Origin: Oceanobacillus neutriphilus
GTDB lineage: Bacteria > Bacillota > Bacilli > Bacillales > Amphibacillaceae
NCBI RefSeq assembly: GCF_014645515.1
Contig: NZ_BMLW01000019.1
Coordinates: 1-64,000 of the forward strand
DNA: 64,000 nt
Reading direction: 5' to 3'
The notes under the pieces: generated by a model
Database searches by the model: none
Seen by the model: the letters and a program-made list of their open reading frames with translations, nothing else
What the model was told of the DNA's origin: nothing
Shown: positions 26,082 to 33,945 of the stretch, in pieces
Position numbering within the stretch: the first letter of the stretch is position 1
Layout: every line of letters starts with the position of its first letter
Program-made: the position numbers and the translations under genes

Positions 26082-26750
26082 ATGGAAAATATAACAGGAA
26101 CATCATGGAGGTTTAAATTAAAACTGGCATTGCATCTTCTAATCACAGTCACAGGCTTTATCAGTGTGATTTTACATGTTCTGTACTCCCCTGATCCTTT
26201 GGTTTCTTTAACTAAATTCACCTTTCAAACGAATTTGATGGTTTCAATAACCTTCCTATGCAGCAGCCATGCCATATTATTTAGGAAGAAACAGACGAAG
26301 TTTTTGGATTTTTTCAAAAATGCTTCTGTTATTTATATGTTTGTCTGTATTTTTACATATCATTTTCTTCTTGCCAGCGGCGGGGAATATATCGGAATCC
26401 GGGTTATCACGAATTTTACACTGCATTATTTCATTCCTATAGCCGTTTTTATTAATTGGCTTCTTTTTGAACCGAATAAAAAATACAGCTATAAGTTTAT
26501 TTTTTATTGGATGATCTATCCAGTTCTTTATTGTATTATTTCAATTGTCAGGGGGATGTTCGATGGTTTTTATCCTTACTTCTTTTTAAATCCAAATGGG
26601 GAAATCCCGTCAGGTGTTGGCAGTTATTCCAATGTCGCATTCTTTATTGCCGTTTTTTTATTCGTTTATATTATTCTTGGTTTTTTACTGATCATATTAA
26701 ATCGAATATTCATGCGTGAGGATAATAGAAAAGATGTATTTGATAGTTAA
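26082..26750 (+). CDS. Pr6Pr-family membrane protein
   Basis: 222 residues from ATG 26082, chosen because CAGGAGCC precedes it; a 17-codon extension upstream is not supported. Six membrane helices are visible, with the family marks F-T-F-Q-T-N-L-M near residue 48, YWMIYPVLYCIISIVRGMFD at ~145, and YPYFFLNPNGE. Pr6Pr proteins are widespread in Firmicutes, without a known role. The ABC-F gene begins 27 bases after its stop, suggesting cotranscription. Confidence 0.8.
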   Translation: MENITGTSWRFKLKLALHLLITVTGFISVILHVLYSPDPLVSLTKFTFQTNLMVSITFLCSSHAILFRKKQTKFLDFFKNASVIYMFVCIFTYHFLLASGGEYIGIRVITNFTLHYFIPIAVFINWLLFEPNKKYSYKFIFYWMIYPVLYCIISIVRGMFDGFYPYFFLNPNGEIPSGVGSYSNVAFFIAVFLFVYIILGFLLIILNRIFMREDNRKDVFDS

Positions 26751-26777
26751 TAAAAATAAGGAAAGGGGGTCACGTAG

Positions 26778-28253
26778 ATGGCCGGTAATATACTTATTAG
26801 TAATTTGTCATTTAAATATCCATCCATGATTCATCCTTTATTTGAAAACATAACAGTAAATATTGATGAGAATTGGAAGCTGGGGCTACTTGGCAGGAAT
26901 GGCCGCGGCAAAACGAGTTTCTTTAAAATCCTTTTAGGAGATCTGGATTATGATGGAAATGTTCAATCCTCACTTATATTTAAGTACTTCCCGATATTTC
27001 CTGCTCCGGATAATCATCTTACTGCGGAAGAGGTATTGCTTCAAAAAAATCCGATGGTTGAACGCTGGGAATTGGAGATGGAATTATCCTATATGGATTT
27101 ACCTGCGGAAGTGCTGGACAGGGATTTCTATGTCTTAAGCGGCGGTGAACAGACAAAAATTCTATTAGTAGAGTTATTTCTGAATGAGGGCGCATTCCCG
27201 CTGATAGATGAACCGACAAATAATTTAGATGTTCATGGCAGAAAGGTTGTAGGAGATTATTTGAATCGGAAGAAGGGCTTTATCGTTGTCAGTCATGATC
27301 AGCATTTTCTCAATCAGTTTGTTGACCACACGATGGCAATTAATAAAGAAAGCATTGATGTCGTAAAAGGTGATATCGATACATGGGCCTATGAGAAAAA
27401 GAATGCTGATGAACTTGCTGAAGAAAAAAATCAAAAACTTCATCATGAGATTAATAGACTGGAAACTGTTTCAAAAAGAGTCGGCACATGGGGACAGATG
27501 AGAGAAAACAGCTCCAAGGATGCCGCCGAGCGAAGGCTAGCGGCGAAACAGATGAAGCGTTCCAAAGCAATTAAAAAAAGAACGGAAGAAAAGATAGTGG
27601 AAAAACAGGCTCTGATTCATAATGTAGAGACCGTAGAAGCTTTAAAAATGCGGGTTGATCAGCCCCATAAACAAGTACTCTTACTTCGGGATTTTTCTAT
27701 TTTACAAAATGGCAGGTGCTTGTTTGAACCGGTCAATATAGATGTTTATCCCTCTGAACGTTTATTTATTACCGGAAAAAATGGGGCAGGAAAAACAACC
27801 CTGCTGAATTTTATCCTTGGAAATGGTCAGTTTGAGGTTACTGGGGATTATCAAATTAGACTGCCGGATAAAATCTCTCTCTTACAGCAGCAAAATCAGC
27901 TGGACGAGGATCATGCTTCTATTCTTCAACAGCTGACAGCAGAGGAAAAGCAGTCTTATCTGCATTTGCTGCGGCAGCTAGGCTCTAAACGTTCCAGTTT
28001 TGCTGATCGTTCAAGTGACCATTGGAGTTCGGGAGAGCAGAAGAAAGTATTTTTGGCAAATGCATTGCTAGGCAATCATTCCTTATTTGTATGGGATGAA
28101 GTGACAAACTATTTAGATATGATGGTGATTGATCAATTAATTGCAGCGATAAATAAATATAAACCTACAATGATCGGCGTAGATCATAATGAACATTTTG
28201 TAAGCTCTGCTGCAACGAAGACGCTGGAGCTGATTAAGAAAAGGAACAGGTGA
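26778..28253 (+). CDS. ABC-F ribosomal-protection ATPase, Lsa type
   Basis: 491 residues, two ABC domains and no membrane helices. Domain 1: Walker A GRNGRGKTS, signature LSGGEQTK, Walker B FPLIDEPTNNLD. Domain 2: Walker A GKNGAGKTT, signature WSSGEQKK, Walker B FVWDEVTNYLD. A ~75-residue basic coiled linker (AKQMKRSKAIKKRTEEKIVE) lies between them. Length and motifs match the Lsa/Vga-like group that dislodges lincosamide, streptogramin A and pleuromutilin drugs from the ribosome; drug range cannot be read from sequence. ATG after GGAAAGGGGG. Confidence 0.88.
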   Translation: MAGNILISNLSFKYPSMIHPLFENITVNIDENWKLGLLGRNGRGKTSFFKILLGDLDYDGNVQSSLIFKYFPIFPAPDNHLTAEEVLLQKNPMVERWELEMELSYMDLPAEVLDRDFYVLSGGEQTKILLVELFLNEGAFPLIDEPTNNLDVHGRKVVGDYLNRKKGFIVVSHDQHFLNQFVDHTMAINKESIDVVKGDIDTWAYEKKNADELAEEKNQKLHHEINRLETVSKRVGTWGQMRENSSKDAAERRLAAKQMKRSKAIKKRTEEKIVEKQALIHNVETVEALKMRVDQPHKQVLLLRDFSILQNGRCLFEPVNIDVYPSERLFITGKNGAGKTTLLNFILGNGQFEVTGDYQIRLPDKISLLQQQNQLDEDHASILQQLTAEEKQSYLHLLRQLGSKRSSFADRSSDHWSSGEQKKVFLANALLGNHSLFVWDEVTNYLDMMVIDQLIAAINKYKPTMIGVDHNEHFVSSAATKTLELIKKRNR

Positions 28254-28258
28254 TGCAG

Positions 28259-28474
28259 ATGATGAAAATATGGTGGGCAACAAGTGTATTTTGGGTAATA
28301 TTTTTCACTGGGGCTTCGGTTGTTATTGGAGTTCGAAATGTAGATGGAGCAGGAGTAGTGCAGACTCCAGAATTAAAAATGCTGGCGTATATTATTTTGG
28401 GAGGTTTTTTCGTCGTTGTTCTGGTGGGGCAGCTGTTATTCCTCTATTTTGCCAGAAAACGAAAAGCAGTTTAG
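28259..28474 (+). CDS. DUF3923-like small membrane protein
   Basis: 71 residues from ATG 28259, or 70 from 28262; the frame also extends a few codons upstream and overlaps the ABC-F stop. Two membrane helices flank an RNVDGAGVVQTPELKMLAYI segment, the conserved core I recall for DUF3923. Translation is probably coupled to the ABC-F gene. Function unknown. Confidence 0.7.
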   Translation: MMKIWWATSVFWVIFFTGASVVIGVRNVDGAGVVQTPELKMLAYIILGGFFVVVLVGQLLFLYFARKRKAV

Positions 28475-28525
28475 TTATTGTGTTTTTATGCTGAATATTA
28501 TTTCTATGAAATTTTTCAAGAAGAA

Positions 28526-28562
28526 GTACAGGCTGAATTTCAATAAAGAATCCGGCCTGTAC
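28526..28562 (+). terminator. terminator of the ABC-F operon
   Basis: GTACAGGC pairs with GCCTGTAC and CTTTTATAT follows. Confidence 0.8.
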
Positions 28563-28640
28563 CTTTTATATATCAACTATTGTAGGAAAAAATGACCCGC
28601 TTAAATCATTTTAAACTATATCGAATTGTGTCTTCCATAA

Positions 28641-29216
28641 TCAGCTATTTATTATGTGGTGAACTTTAATTTTATCCCAAATAGCCTTCCAATTCTTTTT
28701 GATAATCCGCTCCTCGTAAATTGCAGCAAGTTCCTTTGTTTCTATAAAGAAGGGAGTCGGTTTCAATTCTAAATTAATGACATCATCTATTCCACAAGGA
28801 GAAGTAAGAACCAAATTATTAACCTTGTCTAACTTAACCCCTAGAGCAGTAGCAGTTTCAGGAAACTTTGAAATAGCATCCTCCGAAGAAGTGTAGGGAG
28901 GAAGATTATTAATGACGTGCATTCTTGCTTCATTTTTAACAGACCAGGGTATATTAGGAATGATGCTTATCAACTTATTCTCTAATTCCTTTTCAAAATT
29001 CTCATCAATGTTTGTGTTATCAAAGTAGATAACATCAACATCTGGGGTCTCCGTTCTTTCATTAAACCCATGCAATGTGTCCCAAATTTTTGAACGTACA
29101 AACCCTGCACATATCCACCAATCAGGTAAATGCAATGTACTTGCAGTCTTTATAATCTCCATCATCTTTTCATCGCTTTGGATTAGCTTTATTACATCTT
29201 TTTTATTTTTTAACAT
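28641..29216 (-). CDS. nucleotidyltransferase-like protein (COG3575 type)
   Basis: 191 residues. WWICAGFVRSKIWDTLHGFN resembles the start of the minimal nucleotidyltransferase core, and TETPDVDVIYFDNTNIDENF supplies the paired acidic residues expected for metal binding. The CGIDDVINLELKPTPFFIE segment is typical of COG3575 proteins, whose substrates are unknown. ATG after AAGGAGGTAAC. Alone on the minus strand. Confidence 0.78.
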   Translation of the reverse strand: MLKNKKDVIKLIQSDEKMMEIIKTASTLHLPDWWICAGFVRSKIWDTLHGFNERTETPDVDVIYFDNTNIDENFEKELENKLISIIPNIPWSVKNEARMHVINNLPPYTSSEDAISKFPETATALGVKLDKVNNLVLTSPCGIDDVINLELKPTPFFIETKELAAIYEERIIKKNWKAIWDKIKVHHIINS

Positions 29217-29416
29217 CTTTAAGTTACCTCCTTAAAAAAAAAGAACGTATATTCTTATTTTAACATATCAAAGTGAAAAGGGGGAATATTCCATTAAGAT
29301 TGTCAATCAAACTTAATATCTAAAAGCAACAAAACATATGAAAGAGCCTAATCAAAAGAAGCAGTTATTAGATTAAAGAAATAATAGACTTTATTTGTGA
29401 AAGGAAGTGAAGGATA

Positions 29417-30370
29417 ATGATGAAACCAATTATTTTGGAACACATAAAAGCATTATATACAGAAAATATAGAGCCTCTTGAATTACTGGGAGGCTTTCAT
29501 AATAATGTATTTCTCAGCCGTAATCAAAATATGGTTATAAAACTATTGGATGTGGAAGCATATAAAAAAATCAATTTACTCAATGAACAGGAAATAATAG
29601 AATTAATGCTTCTGCATGGAATAAAAACCCCCAGTCTTATCCCTTCAAAAAACGGCACGCTTATAGAACAAATCAATGGGGAAGAGAAAAAATTCTATGT
29701 GATGGCATATGCATACATTGATGGAGAGGTTCTGTCTCCTAATTTGAAAGAAAATCATGTAATAAAAGCCTGGGGGAAACTGCTTGGTAAAATGCATGAA
29801 ATAACCAAATTAAATAGTCATAAAATGGAGCAGAATTATTTAGAGTGGGACCACGATATAAAAAGGGAAGACTTTGCAAAAGGCCACGGTAAAATAATAG
29901 AAGAGAAGTGGCAGAAATATATGGACGAGTTTATTGCTCTCCCGAAGGATAAAAACAATTATGGAATTGTACAACATGATCTCCATAATGAAAATATTAT
30001 GATTGCAAATAAAGCGATGTATGTTTTAGATTTTGGTGACGTCCGCAAGAGCTGGTATGCTTATGATACTGCGATTCCAATCTTTCATTTTATGGAAAAT
30101 AACAGGCTGCTTGGCAAATTAGAACAATTGGAACTCTATCGACATTTTACAAAGTTATTTTTGGAAGGTTATACAGAGAAAACAGCTTTGTCTGAGGAGC
30201 AATTGCATTTAATTCCCCGTTTTTTGGAATACAGACTTTTATATTCGTATTTATTTTTTAAGAATTCTTTTCAGGGAAAAGAAATGGACACAAAAGTTAA
30301 AAATCATTTGGAAAAAATGCGGTTTCGAATTGAAAATGATGTGCCTTTTATTCCTGGAGATAAGAGATAA
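29417..30370 (+). CDS. APH-type phosphotransferase
   Basis: 317 residues with the kinase-like fold of aminoglycoside/choline/homoserine kinases. The glycine-poor P-loop region is LLGGFHNNVFLSRNQNMVIK with the ATP-binding Lys, the catalytic loop is VQHDLHNENIM (HxDxxxxN type) and the metal Asp is in YVLDFGDVRKSW. The phosphorylated substrate may be a drug, a sugar or an amino-alcohol; the sequence does not tell. A ClbS-like gene follows after 36 bases and may be in the same operon. ATG after GTGAAAGGAAGTGAAG. Confidence 0.85.
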   Translation: MMKPIILEHIKALYTENIEPLELLGGFHNNVFLSRNQNMVIKLLDVEAYKKINLLNEQEIIELMLLHGIKTPSLIPSKNGTLIEQINGEEKKFYVMAYAYIDGEVLSPNLKENHVIKAWGKLLGKMHEITKLNSHKMEQNYLEWDHDIKREDFAKGHGKIIEEKWQKYMDEFIALPKDKNNYGIVQHDLHNENIMIANKAMYVLDFGDVRKSWYAYDTAIPIFHFMENNRLLGKLEQLELYRHFTKLFLEGYTEKTALSEEQLHLIPRFLEYRLLYSYLFFKNSFQGKEMDTKVKNHLEKMRFRIENDVPFIPGDKR

Positions 30371-30406
30371 CTTTAACAATACATATAAGAAAAAGGGTGA
30401 TTTAAA

Positions 30407-30922
30407 ATGAAGGCGTACGAGAATAAACAGGCTCTAATTGATGAAATTACAAAAAGAGCCGATCTATTTATCAGTGAATTCGATGCAATTAATAACGCAG
30501 ATAAAGATGATACCGTAAGCGAAGTCGATAGAACACCTGCACAAATGATTGCCTATCAACTGGGCTGGATGAATTTAATCTTATCCTGGGAGCAGGATAA
30601 CCAGGAAGGAAAGGATGTTATTACACCGACTCCAGAATATAAATGGAATAACCTCGGAGGTCTCTATCAAAGCTTTTATGATCAGTATGGTGATGATGCG
30701 CTGGAAATGCTGATTGAGAAATTTAACCATGATGTTGATCGCATCATCCAATTAATAGAAAGCTATCATGATAAAGAATTATTTGAGCAGGGAGGCAGAC
30801 AATGGGCAACGACTACACCTTCCAGCTGGCCGATTTGGAAATGGATCCATATTAATACAGTCGCGCCGTTCAAGTCATTCCGTACAAAAATTAGAAAATG
30901 GAAAAAGGTTCGGGGGATATAG
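30407..30922 (+). CDS. ClbS/DfsB-family four-helix protein
   Basis: 171 residues, the usual size of DUF1706 proteins. DRTPAQMIAYQLGWMNLILS with ITPTPEYKWNNLGGLYQSFY and the end SSWPIWKWIHINTVAPFKSF are the marks of this family. ClbS of E. coli protects the cell against colibactin by opening its cyclopropane warhead; other members are uncharacterised. No colibactin-like synthesis genes are in the window, so a role in self-protection is uncertain. It shares DinB-like four-helix topology. Confidence 0.85.
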   Translation: MKAYENKQALIDEITKRADLFISEFDAINNADKDDTVSEVDRTPAQMIAYQLGWMNLILSWEQDNQEGKDVITPTPEYKWNNLGGLYQSFYDQYGDDALEMLIEKFNHDVDRIIQLIESYHDKELFEQGGRQWATTTPSSWPIWKWIHINTVAPFKSFRTKIRKWKKVRGI

Positions 30923-30954
30923 TTTTATTGATTATATAAATTATAAAATAGACA

Positions 30955-30995
30955 ATTAAAACACATTTAAAAGCTAGCTTTAAATGTGTTTTAAT
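30955..30995 (+). terminator. rho-independent terminator
   Basis: ATTAAAACACATTTAAA and TTTAAATGTGTTTTAAT form a perfect long stem around AAGCTAGCT-type loop bases, just after the ClbS-like gene. Confidence 0.88.
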
Positions 30996-31011
30996 ATGCA
31001 AAAAATTATTC

Positions 31012-31042
31012 TTGACATTCAAGTTACATGAACGTTTATGCT
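31012..31042 (+). promoter_or_regulatory. MerR-type promoter with 19-bp spacer
   Basis: TTGACA (31012-31017) and TATGCT (31037-31042) are separated by 19 bases instead of 17, the hallmark of promoters that MerR proteins activate by DNA distortion. The spacer holds a partial dyad around CATG (GTTACATGAAC). It stands 31 bases before the MerR gene. Confidence 0.6.
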
Positions 31043-31072
31043 TATAGATAGAAAGGGAGACAGGGGGAGAGC

Positions 31073-31837
31073 ATGTTGATGACGATACAGGTATTTTCAA
31101 TGAAAACCGGGATTTCCAAAAGCACGCTTCGCTTTTATGAGGAAAAGCATCTGCTGATATCAATGCGGCAGAAGGATAGTAACTATCGCATGTATGCAGA
31201 GGATCAGGTCCCGCTTGCCAAAATGATTGCAAGCTTGCGGACAGCGAAGATTCCTATTCCTGATATTCAGCTTTACCTAAAAGCAGATAAAGACAGACAG
31301 AAGCAGATGAAGCAGAAATGGATTCAGGCAATAAAAGAAAATCAGAGACAGCTGGAAATCAGTCTTCGCTTCTTAGAAAGTGATTATGGAGAAGAAAACA
31401 TATATATGTTTGAAAAAACGGCGGAGAATGTCATTTGGTTTGAGGCAGAAGCCTCTCCAGGGATGTTTAGCGATGAGTTTAAGTTAAGGCGTAAACAGAT
31501 GAAACAGAATCACATTCCGATTAAGAATATGTATTTGCGGTATATATCCGGAAATAGCAAACAGGTCAACGCAGAGATTGGTTTTGGCGTACCAGCTAGT
31601 ATAAATACTTCCTCTGTTCCAGAAGCTTTTTCAGAAAAAATGAGGAGCAGTTTCTGTATTGGTCTTGCATTCAAAGAGGATTTTGCCAAAATTGAAGCTG
31701 CTTATCGCAAATTAATTCAATATTGTGTGACAAACAACTGGGTTCCTGCCGGCTCTATTCTTGAATGGTACCGCGGTGATCAAATGAACGAAGCGGATAT
31801 CATTATACCCGTCACACATATAGGAGGTAAGCTATGA
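31073..31837 (+). CDS. MerR-family regulator with GyrI-like effector domain
   Basis: 254 residues. The N-terminal HTH (KTGISKSTLRFYEEKHLLIS) and NYRMYAEDQVPLAKMIASLR wing segment are typical MerR features, then a coiled linker and, from ~110, a drug-binding GyrI/BmrR-like domain with the late ILEWYRGDQMNEADIIIPV strand. Members sense bulky hydrophobic or cationic compounds. The C45-peptidase gene overlaps its last 4 bases (ATGA), so both are cotranscribed and the regulator probably activates its own operon. Confidence 0.87.
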   Translation: MLMTIQVFSMKTGISKSTLRFYEEKHLLISMRQKDSNYRMYAEDQVPLAKMIASLRTAKIPIPDIQLYLKADKDRQKQMKQKWIQAIKENQRQLEISLRFLESDYGEENIYMFEKTAENVIWFEAEASPGMFSDEFKLRRKQMKQNHIPIKNMYLRYISGNSKQVNAEIGFGVPASINTSSVPEAFSEKMRSSFCIGLAFKEDFAKIEAAYRKLIQYCVTNNWVPAGSILEWYRGDQMNEADIIIPVTHIGGKL

Positions 31838-32850
31838 GTCAAAGAAAAAATCTGCAGGTGGAAGTTGTTGAATTAAAAGGTTCTGCTTATGATATAGGGG
31901 TGAGACAGGGTGCTGCATTAAAATCACATCCAAAATGGAGACAACAGACAGAATCACAGACAAATGAAGACACGATAGAAGCAAGGATGCAGATAGAGAG
32001 AATTTCCTCAAATCTTTTGAAAGAGACTGAGGGGCTGGCTGCAGGAATGAAAATCAATATAAATGCTGCAATACAACTGTTTGGAGGCTATAATATACAG
32101 ATGCCTTCCATGGGCTGTACGACACTGGCCACTGATTCCTTTTATGTGAGAAATTATGATTTCAACGATGAATTATATGACGCCAGACTTGTCTTAATCA
32201 AACCGGATAACGGGTATGCGAGCATCGGATTCAGCCAGCAGATTACAGGCAGACTGGATGGTATGAATGAAAAGGGGCTTATTATTGGGCTACATTTGGT
32301 AAATGAAAAAATTAGCCAAGAAGGTTTTTTGGCAACAGCAGTTTGCCGCCTTGTTCTGGAGCAATGCGCTGTTACAGATGAAGCAGTATCGCTTATTAAA
32401 CAAATTCCTCACCAATATTGTGTTAACTTTTCGATAATGGATAAGGAAGGAAATAATGCCATTGTGGAAGCATCACCTGAAAAACAGATTGTTCGTAAAA
32501 ATGCCCAGCTTATTTGTACAAATCATTTTGAAACGGAGCAGTTAAACGGGAAAAATAGAGCAGTCATTAATGGATCATTGAATCGGAAAAAATATTTATC
32601 AGCACTGGAAAAAGAAAAATTGACGTCAGATTCTGTCTATCCTATTTTTAACAGGGAACACTCCCCCTTGTTTTTCAAACACTATAAAGAATATTTTGGT
32701 ACATTGCATACAGTTGTTTATTGTCCCAAAGATTTAAGTGTAATGATTGGTGTTGGCGGAGATTGTGCTCCTTATGAATTGTTCTTTGCTGAATGGCTTA
32801 AAGGAAAGGGAAAGCTGCCTGTCATGCTTGAAGGAGAGATAATAAGCTGA
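31834..32850 (+). CDS. C45-family N-terminal-nucleophile acylase
   Basis: 338 residues. MPSMGCTTLATDSFYVRNYD carries the nucleophilic Cys (~residue 94) followed by the R-N-Y-D-F strand used by acyl-CoA:6-aminopenicillanate acyltransferase and choloylglycine-hydrolase relatives. GRLDGMNEKGLIIGLHLVNE and LICTNHFETEQLNGKN are further family blocks. In most members autocleavage exposes Cys; here any pro-part would be ~93 residues. It may cleave or form N-acyl amides. ATG after TAGGAGGTAAGCT inside the MerR gene end. No signal peptide, so cytosolic. Confidence 0.85.
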   Translation: MSQRKNLQVEVVELKGSAYDIGVRQGAALKSHPKWRQQTESQTNEDTIEARMQIERISSNLLKETEGLAAGMKININAAIQLFGGYNIQMPSMGCTTLATDSFYVRNYDFNDELYDARLVLIKPDNGYASIGFSQQITGRLDGMNEKGLIIGLHLVNEKISQEGFLATAVCRLVLEQCAVTDEAVSLIKQIPHQYCVNFSIMDKEGNNAIVEASPEKQIVRKNAQLICTNHFETEQLNGKNRAVINGSLNRKKYLSALEKEKLTSDSVYPIFNREHSPLFFKHYKEYFGTLHTVVYCPKDLSVMIGVGGDCAPYELFFAEWLKGKGKLPVMLEGEIIS

Positions 32851-32942
32851 AATTTCCTGAAGACGCTAAAAATCAATCATGTTACATCTTGAATTTTCAA
32901 TATCTGATATAATAAGTATATTACTTTGAAGGTGTGGTACGA

Positions 32943-33164
32943 ATGAAAAATATGAATAACTTCCATCAAATATATGCAGGTGAAGCAAAATAAATAAGCC
33001 ATACAAATTTTGCTTCGACACACAAGGAGGAGCAAATTTTTGAAAGAGAGCAATTGGTTTATACGGTAAGTGATCCCATTTCACTGCGATGTGTTTATCC
33101 AATGGAACTGTATCGCCTGCTAGAGTCACACGGTTTTGAATTAATAAGCTTATATGGTTCCTGA
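32943..33164 (+). pseudogene. SAM-dependent methyltransferase, ends only
   Basis: ATG 32943 with AAGGTGTGG upstream opens MKNMNNFHQIYAGEAK, then TAA. The same frame resumes ISHTNFASTHKEEQIFEREQ and ends PISLRCVYPMELYRLLESHG and FELISLYGS. These are the first 16 and last ~57 residues of a class I methyltransferase of about 250 residues; the SAM-binding middle is missing. The region up to 33488 after it holds no further supported gene. Confidence 0.65.
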
Positions 33165-33488
33165 AAAAAATGCCCTTTTATGAAAGATAGCAATTCGATG
33201 ACAGCTCAATGCCGGTTAAAATAGAATGGTTTAGCTGAATAATAATTACAAGGTTAAAAAGCGTATTAGCCAATTACTAATACTACCATTTAAAAACACG
33301 ACTTTTACAATAAGTTTAAAGCAAATTCGGTTTTAGAATATTTAAAAAGGCAATATATAATAATAGGATAACATGGTAATTACTGAATAAGGATAAAAAA
33401 TCAAAAGGTATTGATTTGTGAAAAAAGGTCATCTAAGAAGAGGCTCTCATTTTATCTTAAACATGTGCAGAAAAGGCGGGTGTGCAGG
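33165..33488. other. intergenic stretch without a supported gene
   Basis: 324 AT-rich bases. The frame of the next gene is open over the last 78 of them, but no ribosome site supports an upstream start. Confidence 0.45.
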
Positions 33489-33725
33489 TTGAGCTATATA
33501 ATAGGAGGACTTTTCTGTATTTGGGGTGTTATTGTTCTCATTAATGGTGTTTTCAGAATGAATGAAAATGATTTTAAGGCTAAGAGCAGATTTTTTGCAA
33601 ATATCTTTTTTGAACTGGAATTTATTACAACCTTTTTACAAAAGCTGCCGGCATCAATAATCAAGAGTACAGTAATTATTACAGGAACAGCTTTCCTCAG
33701 CTTCGGGGTCTATTTATGTATCTAA
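33489..33725 (+). CDS. small two-helix membrane protein
   Basis: 78 residues from TTG 33489, preceded by GTGCAGG. The first membrane helix is IIGGLFCIWGVIVLINGVFR, the second SIIKSTVIITGTAFLSFGVY, with a basic loop between. The frame is open 26 codons further upstream with a basic segment, but that start has weaker signals. Family not recognised. Ends at a terminator. Confidence 0.5.
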   Translation: MSYIIGGLFCIWGVIVLINGVFRMNENDFKAKSRFFANIFFELEFITTFLQKLPASIIKSTVIITGTAFLSFGVYLCI

Positions 33726-33782
33726 TGATGATTTTATAGTCTGGTGTTGACCTATAAAATGAATACACAAAAGAAAAATAGA

Positions 33783-33822
33783 AAGAACTTCACTAATGGT
33801 AACAAAATCTGTGAAGTTCTTT
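33783..33822 (+). terminator. rho-independent terminator
   Basis: AAGAACTTCAC and GTGAAGTTCTT pair around an A-rich loop, with TTTATAT after. The same stem sequence recurs at 46757-46800. Confidence 0.85.
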
Positions 33823-33945
33823 TATATGGATAATTGCTTATGATGAAAAATAGGATAAAAAGCACAATCATCGACAAAACGTAATGATTCCTGTAATATA
33901 TCCACTATTGCAATCTATTATACAGAAGGAGGTAATCACTGAAAC

